Shown here piece after piece: positions 1 to 5,000 of a stretch of DNA of 5,000 nucleotides; position 1 is the stretch's first letter; every line of letters begins with the position of its first letter. The stretch lies in contig DKVK01000078.1 in NCBI GenBank assembly GCA_002491165.1, positions 3,269 to 8,268 on the forward strand. Reading direction: 5' to 3'. The notes under the pieces are model-generated. The model searched no databases and was not told the origin of the DNA. It saw only the letters and a program-made list of their open reading frames with translations. A program made the translations under genes and the position numbers. The stretch comes from Porphyromonadaceae bacterium UBA7180 (GTDB taxonomy: Bacteria > Bacteroidota > Bacteroidia > Bacteroidales > Muribaculaceae).

Positions 1-1
1 G

Positions 2-1273
2 GTGTTCAAATGGCCGCGCGGCCATGCCAAGTCCACCCATATCGGTGTGTTCATCCCTCTTTGGCTTATTTTCCAACCGAAGAGGCTCATCAATTTCATG
101 ATTACCGTCGGCAAATCCCAGGAGAGTGCAAACCGTCTGCTCGGCGACCTTCAGGCTGAACTTGAATACAACCAGAAGCTGATTGCCGATTTCGGGGAGC
201 AGAAGAACCTCGGGTTGTGGCTGCAGGGCGAGTTCAAGACCAAGGGCGGGGCCAAGTTCCTCGCCGTGGGCCGTGGGCAGTCGCCACGCGGCCTCCGCGA
301 CCGCGAGGCGCGCCCGGACTATATCGTGATCGACGATCTGGACGACGACGAGCTTTGCCGCAACGAGAAGCGCGTAAAGGAACTGACCGACTGGGTGAAG
401 GAGGCTCTTTTCGGCGCGCTCGACGTGGGCCGCGGCCGCTTCATAATGGTGGGCAACCTTATTTCCAAAAATTCGGTACTTGCCAATATCGCCGGATCCA
501 AGGGTGTCCACGTGTCCGAGATAAAAGCCGTCGATAAGGATGGTAATCCGGTATGGGCCGAGAAATGGACCAAGGATGAGGCTCAGGCATACAAGGATTT
601 CGTCGGATATCGTGCGTGGGAGAAAGAGATGATGCACAATCCTATCACTGACGGCACCATATTCCGCCATGAATGGATCCGGTTCAAGCGTCTGCCGAAA
701 CTCGACAAGTATGACATGCTTGTGTGCTACACGGACCCGTCGTTCAAGTCATCAACCGCTAACGACTACAAGGCCTGCCGCCTGTGGGGCAAAATCGGCA
801 CGGAGCTTCATCTCATCGACTGCTATGTGCGTCAGGACACTGTGTCCGGCATGGTACGGTGGCTCTATAACCTCTATGAGAGCTTGCCCGACAACGTGGT
901 TGTCAATTTCTATATAGAGGCCAATATGCTCCAGGATATCATTCTTGATGAATTCGCTACCGAGGGCAACATCCGTGGATACCAGTTGCCAATTATGCCC
1001 GATAAGCGCACTAAGCCGGATAAGGTGCAGCGCATCGAGGCGGTGTCGCCGTTGTGGGAGCGCGGCTTTGTGTTCTACAACGAGGCTCTGAAAGATTCGC
1101 CGGACATGCAGGTCGGCATCGAGCAGACTCTTGCTCTCGAGCGTGGTTCCCGCGTGCATGACGACGCGCCGGATGCCGACGAAGGTGCGATATGGTTCCT
1201 TCAACGTAGTACCCGGCAGGAGATTTTCAAACCGGTGGCGATTCCGCGTCGCTCACCTAAAAACATGTGGTAA
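2..1273 (+). CDS. Phage terminase large subunit (TerL), 5'-truncated by window edge
   Basis: This is the ATP-driven DNA-packaging motor and nuclease, which cuts phage DNA and pumps it into the prohead through the portal. The frame is open from the first base of the window, so the GTG at 2 is probably an internal Val and the N-terminus is missing. Visible motifs, numbered from that GTG, are a Walker A-like PRGHAKST at about residues 5-12 and a Walker B-like YIVIDD at 107-112 followed by an acidic run. The RNase H-like nuclease domain has candidate metal ligands D245 (in YTDPSF), E306 (in YIEAN) and D387/D388/D391 (in HDDAPDAD). The 423 visible residues lack perhaps 50-100 N-terminal residues compared with typical TerL (Mu gp28 is about 550). 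The gene ends 2 bases before the next one. The family call is secure from motifs and context; assignment to a particular terminase subfamily is not. Confidence 0.93.
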   Translation: MFKWPRGHAKSTHIGVFIPLWLIFQPKRLINFMITVGKSQESANRLLGDLQAELEYNQKLIADFGEQKNLGLWLQGEFKTKGGAKFLAVGRGQSPRGLRDREARPDYIVIDDLDDDELCRNEKRVKELTDWVKEALFGALDVGRGRFIMVGNLISKNSVLANIAGSKGVHVSEIKAVDKDGNPVWAEKWTKDEAQAYKDFVGYRAWEKEMMHNPITDGTIFRHEWIRFKRLPKLDKYDMLVCYTDPSFKSSTANDYKACRLWGKIGTELHLIDCYVRQDTVSGMVRWLYNLYESLPDNVVVNFYIEANMLQDIILDEFATEGNIRGYQLPIMPDKRTKPDKVQRIEAVSPLWERGFVFYNEALKDSPDMQVGIEQTLALERGSRVHDDAPDADEGAIWFLQRSTRQEIFKPVAIPRRSPKNMW

Positions 1274-1275
1274 CT

Positions 1276-1692
1276 ATGTTTATCGACAACGAGGATTACA
1301 GGGTGGTTATCGGTGAGGCGGCTTTGAAGGTCGTATCCCAGTCTACCCCTGAAAATATAGCAAACGCAGAGGTGGAGGCCATCGAGGAGATTTCCGGCTA
1401 TCTGCGCCCGGTATATGATACCGATGCCATTTTCTCGGCTTCAGGAGCAGACCGCAACCGGCTCATAGTGATGTACACCGCCGACATCGCGCTCTATCAC
1501 CTCTCGGCATCGCAACCGCAGAAGATGGGCAGCGAGATACGCAAGGAGCGTTACGAGCGCGCCATAAAATGGCTCGAGGGAGTACAGGCCGGCAGGATTG
1601 TTCCCGACCTACCTCTCGCCGCCGTCGATGACGGCTTTGCCGGATTCGGCACTTCCTATCACTCTTCACCCCGATTAAGACACGATTGGTAA
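1276..1692 (+). CDS. Mu gp36-like protein (DUF1320 family), head/neck-associated
   Basis: A 138-residue protein resembling the DUF1320 family, whose type member is Mu gp36 (about 140 residues). Family-like features are an N-terminal helix leading to EISGYLRPVYD (about residues 38-48), the core DIALYHL (about 72-78), and ERYERAIKWLEGVQAG followed by PDLP (about 93-113). The tail is Gly/Ser-rich and ends in basic and aromatic residues. Members are virion structural proteins, probably in head completion or the connector; the exact role is not settled. I chose ATG 1276 because MFIDNEDY is a typical family start. A GTG at 1267 would add three residues and overlap terL. The gene lies 2 bases after terL and 1 base before the portal gene, so it is surely co-transcribed. 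In Mu itself gp36 lies downstream of the major head gene, so its place between terminase and portal is a rearranged order. Confidence 0.85.
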   Translation: MFIDNEDYRVVIGEAALKVVSQSTPENIANAEVEAIEEISGYLRPVYDTDAIFSASGADRNRLIVMYTADIALYHLSASQPQKMGSEIRKERYERAIKWLEGVQAGRIVPDLPLAAVDDGFAGFGTSYHSSPRLRHDW

Positions 1693-1693
1693 C

Positions 1694-2986
1694 ATGGCAC
1701 GTAAGACGAAACGACAAAAACTGACCAGGGAGCAGAAAACGGTCCGGTCTAAGATACAGAAGCAGTCCTCGGTTATCCTGGAGCTGCACCGCTATGCTGA
1801 GTTCTTCACCAAAAATGACATCGAGGACTGGCGCCATGCATGGCAGTCTTCTATTGATCCACGCCACCCTTCCAGGCAAAAGCTCTACGACATATACCGG
1901 GACGCCATGACGGACTCGCACCTCTCGGGCTGCATACAGCAGCGCGTTGGGTTCGTGATGTCGCGCTCGTTCAAGCTCGTTAACGAGAAGGGCAAGCAGG
2001 ACGAGTCTGCGGAGCATCTGTTCGACCAGGCATGGTTCAAGGATCTGTGCCGCCTGTGTCTTGAGTCTATCTGGTGGGGCCACTCGCTCATCGAGCTTGG
2101 CGATGTCATTACCGACGGCGACGGCCATCCGGCGTTCTCCGGCGTATCGCTCATTCCCCGAAAGCATGTGATCCCGGAGAAGGGGCGCGTAGTACAGCGC
2201 GTAGGTATGAACTGGGAAACCGGCATTGAGTACCGGGAGCGTCCATGGCGTGACTGGCTGATTGAGGCCGGCCGCCCGGACGACCTCGGGCTATTGCTCA
2301 AGGCCGCGTTGCACACCATCCCGAAAAAACATGCCATGACGTTCTGGGATTGTTTCGCGGAGGTATTCGGCATGCCCTGGCGCATCGCACGCACCACCAC
2401 CCGTGACCCGAAGGAGTTCCGGCGTCTGCAGGACATGATCTACAACGGCGGAGCAAACCAGGGTGTAGTGACCGGCATGGAAACTGAGATTCAGTTTGTG
2501 GAGTCCGGCAAGGGTGACGCTTTCAATGTCTATGACAAGCGTATCGACCGCGCCAATTCGGAGCTGTCGAAACTTGTCATCGGCCAGACCATGACCATCG
2601 AGGACGGTTCGTCGCTCTCCCAGTCGCAGACCCACCTGCAGGTGTTCATGAATCTGGTGGAGTCTGACCGTGACTTCCTGCGCGACATCATAAACAATCA
2701 GCTTATCCCGCTGATGATCCTGCACGGGTTCCCGGTCAAGGGGCTGCGCTTTGAATGGGATGACGCTGTTGACTATACCCCGGAGCAACAGGTGGCCTAT
2801 GAAACTATGATTGCCGACCGCTACGAGGTTGACCCGTCTTATTTCGCGGAGAAGTACAATATGCCGGTCGGAAAGCGGCGCGACATCATGTCGCTCCCTC
2901 CTGCGGAAGATAATAAAGACGATAAGGACACGAACGACCCAAAGGATGCGGAGGAGCCGGAGGAGAAAAAGCATTTTTTCGACTGA
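1694..2986 (+). CDS. Mu gp29-like portal protein (DUF935 family)
   Basis: A 430-residue protein recognised as a DUF935/Mu gp29-type portal. It would form the dodecameric ring at the head vertex that docks the terminase and passes DNA. Family-like stretches are DSHLSGCIQQRVGFV near residue 75, the IPRKHVIPEKG region near 155, FWDCFAEVFGMPWR near 218, and the Gln/Ser-rich SSLSQSQTHLQVF near 310 followed by a long helix. The basic N-terminus (RKTKRQKLTREQK) and the charged Asp/Glu/Lys C-terminal tail (from about residue 403) look disordered. It is shorter than Mu gp29 (about 510), as is common for Bacteroidetes relatives. The ATG follows the previous stop by one base. The final codons CAT TTT TTC GAC TGA contain a T6 run and are followed by a hairpin, so some ribosomes may shift into the -1 frame and make a portal-MuF fusion (see the separate entry). 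Confidence 0.92.
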   Translation: MARKTKRQKLTREQKTVRSKIQKQSSVILELHRYAEFFTKNDIEDWRHAWQSSIDPRHPSRQKLYDIYRDAMTDSHLSGCIQQRVGFVMSRSFKLVNEKGKQDESAEHLFDQAWFKDLCRLCLESIWWGHSLIELGDVITDGDGHPAFSGVSLIPRKHVIPEKGRVVQRVGMNWETGIEYRERPWRDWLIEAGRPDDLGLLLKAALHTIPKKHAMTFWDCFAEVFGMPWRIARTTTRDPKEFRRLQDMIYNGGANQGVVTGMETEIQFVESGKGDAFNVYDKRIDRANSELSKLVIGQTMTIEDGSSLSQSQTHLQVFMNLVESDRDFLRDIINNQLIPLMILHGFPVKGLRFEWDDAVDYTPEQQVAYETMIADRYEVDPSYFAEKYNMPVGKRRDIMSLPPAEDNKDDKDTNDPKDAEEPEEKKHFFD

Positions 2987-3008
2987 GCCCCTCTGACTAC
3001 GAGGGGCT
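2974..3008 (+). other. Candidate programmed -1 ribosomal frameshift signal at portal/MuF junction
   Basis: Seen in the sequence: the heptamer TTTTTTC at 2974-2980 is phased as T TTT TTC in the portal frame, the X XXY YYZ form of -1 slippery sites. A 5-base spacer (2981-2985) is followed by a perfect 8-bp stem, AGCCCCTC (2986-2993) with GAGGGGCT (3001-3008), around a 7-base loop. The stem's first base is the last base of the portal stop TGA (2984-2986). Slipping would keep 429 portal residues and continue with RLSPSDYEGLHRRYASLLEG into the MuF frame, giving 869 residues in all. No T-tract follows the hairpin, so it is not a usual intrinsic terminator. Alternatives: the hairpin may aid re-initiation at CTG 2983 (CTGA overlap with the stop), or the true run could be seven Ts, giving a plain fusion gene. 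Confidence 0.5.
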
Positions 3009-3039
3009 GCACCGGCGTTATGCCTCGCTGCTCGAGGGC

Positions 3040-4302
3040 ATGGAGATGGCGACACTCGTCTCTCCGGGCGATGATGTGCGCAAGCGTCTGTCCTCGTTGT
3101 TCGCCGGCATGATGAAGTCGCTATTCAAGGAGAAAGGGGCGGAGTTCCGGGTTGACCTTGTCGCCGACCCCGCCGTGCAGGAGTTTGTCGGGGCGCATGC
3201 GTCGGTGATGGATTCTGCATTTCAGAAGGTGGAGATGTCGGATGCCATGCGCCGGCGACTGACACGATCCAACTATATATTCTCCGGCATGAAGGCGTTC
3301 CATGAGCTGCACGAGGCGTTCCCGTCGCTGCTTGATGAAAACGGCAATAGAAAGCCGTTCGAACGGTTTTTGAATGACGTTCAGAGTATCGATGCGACAT
3401 ACAACGCCAACTATCTCCGGGCGGAGTACAATTTTGTGGCAGCGTCTGCCGAAATGGCCGGCCGGTGGGAGCAGTTCATGCGCGACGGCGACCGATACAA
3501 TCTCCAGTACCGCACACAGCAGGATGACAAGGTGCGCCCGGAACATGCAGCCCTCGACCGCGTCACACTGCCGCCATCGGATTCGTTCTGGGAGGAGTTC
3601 TACCCGCCTAACGGTTGGAACTGCCGCTGTACCGTGGTCCAGGTGCGCAAGTCGAAATATCCCGCTACCTCCCACGACGAGGCTATGCGCCTGGGTGACG
3701 AGGCCCTGCAGCGCGACACAAAGGGTATATTCCGATTCAATGCCGGCAGGGAGGGCAAGTCAGTCCCGGACTACAATCCCTACACAATCCGGCGCTGCTC
3801 CACCTGTCCTGTCGCCAAAGGCGGTAAAGGTCGTGAACTGGCATTTGTGCCGGATAACGAAGTCTGCCAGGCGTGCGCCATATTTCACGAGTGTGCAGGC
3901 AATGCCGAAAGATCGGCTACGGCCATCGAGCGCAAGCATTACCTCAAGGAGATGGAACCGCTGCTTGCACGCCGTTGTGAAAAGACGGTCGGCGACAGTA
4001 CCTCAGTGTCGGTCGGTTTTTCCACCTACGGCAACAAGCACCTCTTCTCCGACACGTTCAGACGGTCGGGTGTGCTTACAAAGGATGACCTTAAAAACCT
4101 TGACGAGCTGTTGGCGAATGCAACCTTTGTCGATGATTCGGGACTCACTCATCCCAGGAATGACGGCATAGAGCATTTCTATTATTTCCAGACCACCCTT
4201 CGCGGTCGAGATATAAGACTGAATGTGGCTAAGAAAGTGGAAACTGATCCACACGGCCGAACCCGTGCATCATACTTTCTTTATTCGGTCAATGACATAT
4301 AA
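3040..4302 (+). CDS. Mu F/gp30-like minor head protein (MuF) with C-terminal nuclease/toxin-like domain
   Basis: The N-terminal half is a phage Mu F-like domain, a minor capsid/head-morphogenesis protein that binds the portal inside the head and may be ejected with DNA. Numbered from ATG 3040, the hallmark stretch is YRTQQDDKVRPEHAALD (157-173), then an aromatic FWEEFYPP segment and GWNCRC (192-197). Next comes a Cys cluster, C253-x2-C256, C276-x2-C279 and C285, which may bind zinc. Residues about 320-420 form a separate domain with GNKHLF (331-336), H371, EHFYYF (378-383) and a C-terminal YFLYSV. This resembles BECR-fold (barnase/EndoU/colicin E5-D/RelE) nuclease domains that end MuF polymorphic toxins; that subfamily call is tentative. 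The start is doubtful. The frame is open upstream and encodes SPSDYEGLHRRYASLLEG, which looks like genuine MuF N-terminus, yet has no ATG. Translation may begin at CTG 2983 (439 residues) or by -1 frameshifting from the portal gene. Bases just before ATG 3040 are GC-rich, unlike favoured Bacteroidetes starts. Confidence 0.87.
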   Translation: MEMATLVSPGDDVRKRLSSLFAGMMKSLFKEKGAEFRVDLVADPAVQEFVGAHASVMDSAFQKVEMSDAMRRRLTRSNYIFSGMKAFHELHEAFPSLLDENGNRKPFERFLNDVQSIDATYNANYLRAEYNFVAASAEMAGRWEQFMRDGDRYNLQYRTQQDDKVRPEHAALDRVTLPPSDSFWEEFYPPNGWNCRCTVVQVRKSKYPATSHDEAMRLGDEALQRDTKGIFRFNAGREGKSVPDYNPYTIRRCSTCPVAKGGKGRELAFVPDNEVCQACAIFHECAGNAERSATAIERKHYLKEMEPLLARRCEKTVGDSTSVSVGFSTYGNKHLFSDTFRRSGVLTKDDLKNLDELLANATFVDDSGLTHPRNDGIEHFYYFQTTLRGRDIRLNVAKKVETDPHGRTRASYFLYSVNDI

Positions 4303-4364
4303 AAAGCACCAAAGGCGGATCTTAGGTCTCAAATGCCAGTTTACCATTCCTTCGATGCTTTGTG

Positions 4365-4395
4365 CAAAGTTACAAACAATATCTCAAACACAAAA
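4365..4395 (-). promoter_or_regulatory. Bacteroidetes-type promoter-like sequence on the minus strand
   Basis: Read on the minus strand, TAACTTTG at 4372-4365 matches the Bacteroidetes -7 consensus TAnnTTTG. TTTTG at 4395-4391 lies 18 bases upstream as a -33 element, slightly closer than the usual spacing. Transcription would start near 4357 and run left, antisense to the end of the MuF gene. A short inverted repeat CTTTG-TG-CAAAG (4358-4369) overlaps the -7 element and could be an operator. No minus-strand gene is convincing within reach. The product could be an antisense or small RNA, or this could be a relic of an insertion in this AT-rich gap. Confidence 0.35.
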
Positions 4396-4399
4396 GTTT

Positions 4400-4687
4400 A
4401 TGAGTAAAAAAAGTAATAACCACCGCAATAAAAAGTTCCAAGAGGGCAAAAAATGGTTCGTCCATTGCCTTATGACCCGGATTCATGCGGAATCCCATAG
4501 CCAGGGGTGTGTCAATTTTGATAGAATCCGCGACATTATCGGACAAGAGTTACATAACGGCGTATTCGCCCCGGGATTCTTCGACTACCTCCGGCTTGCG
4601 GCCTATTGTGCTATCATCGCATTTCGTCCCGGCAGGTGGCATCGCTCGGTAATTTTCGGGCCACCGGTAACACCCGTTAAAGAATAA
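4400..4687 (+). CDS. Small hypothetical protein, 95 aa, possible MuF-toxin immunity or moron gene
   Basis: I do not recognise this protein. From ATG 4400 it has a very basic start (MSKKSNNHRNKK), a middle segment HSQGCVNFDRIRDIIGQEL that could be helical, a hydrophobic stretch FFDYLRLAAYCAIIAF near residues 61-76, and a PPVTPVKE tail. The open frame extends left to 4223 inside the MuF gene, but that part is out of frame with MuF and is read through the gap, so ATG 4400 is the sensible start. Upstream bases are A-rich, which suits Bacteroidetes initiation. It has neither the length nor the look of the DGR accessory protein Avd. It lies 97 bases after a MuF gene with a toxin-like end, the place where immunity genes are often found, but nothing in its sequence proves that role. 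It could also be a spurious ORF. Confidence 0.4.
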   Translation: MSKKSNNHRNKKFQEGKKWFVHCLMTRIHAESHSQGCVNFDRIRDIIGQELHNGVFAPGFFDYLRLAAYCAIIAFRPGRWHRSVIFGPPVTPVKE

Positions 4688-4710
4688 TCGACGAATTGCC
4701 TGTTAATTCA

Positions 4711-4743
4711 TTCCAGTCGGAACACGGATTATGCGTAAATTTG
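4711..4743 (+). promoter_or_regulatory. Candidate promoter of the DGR template RNA
   Basis: TAAATTTG at 4736-4743 fits the Bacteroidetes -7 consensus TAnnTTTG exactly. About 20 bases upstream a poor -33 match, TTCCA (4711-4715), is the only candidate. The predicted start near 4750 would place a short leader of about 25-40 bases before the template repeat, a sensible arrangement for a DGR RNA. The -7 match is clear and the -33 match is weak. Confidence 0.45.
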
Positions 4744-4769
4744 CAATCTATAAGGCGGTGTCCCTCAAT

Positions 4770-4890
4770 AGGCCGTGTGGTCTATCGCGGCAACAACAAC
4801 GCGAATGCGAATGGCGGCGTGTCGTACGCGAATGCGAATAACGATGCTTCGAATGCGAACGTGAATGTCGGGTCGCGCCTGGACAACCTC
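4770..4890 (+). repeat. Diversity-generating retroelement template repeat (TR)
   Basis: Read in the frame starting at 4792, this stretch contains eleven AAC/AAT codons in 25 (4792-4866), giving RGNNNANANGG, then YANANNDASNANVNVG and SRL. This is the signature of a DGR template: Asn codons whose two adenines are randomised during reverse transcription to diversify a C-type-lectin-like target. The conserved NVGSRL-type end (through about 4881) matches the closing strand of such targets. It contains repeated GCGAATGCGAAT blocks at 4801-4812 and 4828-4839. The frame is open from 4696 but begins with a TTG and has no credible protein upstream, so I treat it as a template and not a gene. Exact TR ends cannot be fixed without its variable repeat, which is not in this window. 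Confidence 0.85.
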
Positions 4891-4908
4891 TAATCGGCGT
4901 ACATCACC

Positions 4909-4922
4909 GGGGACGTGTCCCC
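4909..4922 (+). other. Hairpin 1 in DGR spacer
   Basis: GGGGAC (4909-4914) pairs perfectly with GTCCCC (4917-4922). The whole is a 14-base perfect palindrome, so as RNA the innermost pairs probably open to give a larger loop. It lies about 20 bases after the end of the template repeat, where the structured spacer of a DGR RNA is expected. No T-tract follows, so it is unlikely to be a terminator. Confidence 0.55.
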
Positions 4923-4929
4923 ATCGAGG

Positions 4930-4953
4930 TGCCGAGAGGGGCAAGCCTCGGCA
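4930..4953 (+). other. Hairpin 2 in DGR spacer
   Basis: TGCCGAG (4930-4936) pairs perfectly with CTCGGCA (4947-4953) around a 10-base loop, AGGGGCAAGC. It is separated from hairpin 1 by 7 bases. A weaker CGCA/TGCG pair follows (4958-4961 with 4971-4974). Together they suggest a folded RNA domain between the template repeat and the expected reverse transcriptase gene to the right. Confidence 0.6.
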
Positions 4954-5000
4954 ACAGCGCATAATCCCAGTGCGGAAAGCCGGAACATCAAGTGCTCGGG

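Larger units (their letters stand above)
4750..5000 (+). ncRNA. DGR template RNA (leader, template repeat, structured spacer), continues beyond window
   Basis: In characterised DGRs such as that of phage BPP-1, one non-coding RNA carries the template repeat and a downstream spacer that the reverse transcriptase and its partner bind to prime cDNA synthesis. Here a promoter-like box precedes an adenine-rich template-like stretch, which is followed by a spacer with two perfect hairpins. Nothing after the TAA at 4891 looks like an ORF before the window ends. The 5' end is inferred from the promoter box and the 3' end lies outside, so both limits are approximate. Confidence 0.55.

Noticed and set aside
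752..1204. 150-codon minus-strand ORF inside terL, and similar long minus-strand or alternate-frame ORFs at 1463-2167, 2291-3055, 3121-3675 and 3374-4171
   Set aside because: All lie inside strongly supported head genes, have low-complexity Arg/Ser/His-rich translations and no recognisable domains; they are shadows of GC-rich coding DNA.
2986..3008. Hairpin after the portal gene as a Rho-independent terminator
   Set aside because: No T-tract follows, and it would cut off the co-transcribed MuF gene; the T run lies before the stem instead.
4303..4357. Small RNA with its own terminator read leftward from the minus-strand promoter
   Set aside because: A T5 run occurs at the MuF stop (minus strand of 4302-4307), but I could not find a convincing stem before it.
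4223..4399. Leftward extension of the 95-aa ORF into the MuF gene (154 codons)
   Set aside because: It overlaps the end of MuF in another frame and reads through the AT-rich gap; the overlap looks like chance, and ATG 4400 is a better start.
4400..4687. DGR accessory protein Avd
   Set aside because: The product is shorter than Avd (about 128 aa) and lacks its four-helix pattern; I see no positive evidence.
4801..4839. Short tandem GCGAAT units as a microsatellite or CRISPR-like repeat
   Set aside because: The units are Ala-Asn codons of the template repeat; there is no regular repeat-spacer spacing.
4696..4893. Open frame of 65 codons across the template repeat as a protein gene
   Set aside because: It begins with a TTG, the part before the repeat looks like no protein, and the Asn-rich part is explained as a DGR template read in the target's frame.

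Overview
The window looks like part of the head-gene module of a Mu-like (transposable, Caudoviricetes) phage or prophage from a Bacteroidales host, followed by the left part of a diversity-generating retroelement (DGR). The host assignment is an inference. It rests on promoter-like sequences of the Bacteroidetes TAnnTTTG type (4736-4743 on +, 4372-4365 on -), on gene starts without Shine-Dalgarno sequences, and on DGR-carrying Mu-like phages being known in gut Bacteroides (Hankyphage type). No database search was possible.

Layout, all on the + strand. 2-1273: terminase large subunit, cut at the left edge, with Walker A and B motifs and the three acidic nuclease positions visible. 1276-1692: Mu gp36-like protein (DUF1320). 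1694-2986: Mu gp29-like portal (DUF935). 3040-4302: Mu F/gp30-like minor head protein with a Cys cluster and a C-terminal extension resembling phage BECR-type nuclease domains, so a possible MuF polymorphic toxin. These four genes are packed with almost no spacing and are probably one late operon for packaging DNA and building the head. The portal-MuF junction is the oddest point. The last portal codons form a T TTT TTC heptamer in the right phase for a -1 slip. Five bases later comes a perfect 8-bp hairpin that begins in the portal stop codon. The MuF frame (-1) stays open across this point and encodes a natural-looking N-terminus upstream of its first ATG. A -1 frameshift would give an 869-residue portal-MuF fusion. 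Re-initiation at a CTGA overlap, or a homopolymer sequencing error, are the competing explanations.

4303-4690 is a more AT-rich stretch at its left end. It holds a strong minus-strand promoter-like sequence and a small orphan ORF (4400-4687, 95 aa) sitting where an immunity gene for a MuF toxin would be expected. Its function is unknown.

From about 4736 to the right edge lies the DGR template region: a Bacteroidetes-like promoter, an adenine-rich template repeat with eleven AAC/AAT codons in 25 (4792-4866) ending in a VGSRL-type sequence, and a spacer with two perfect hairpins (4909-4922, 4930-4953). The reverse transcriptase, any accessory gene and the variable repeat/target gene are not in the window. 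The reverse transcriptase is expected just to the right.
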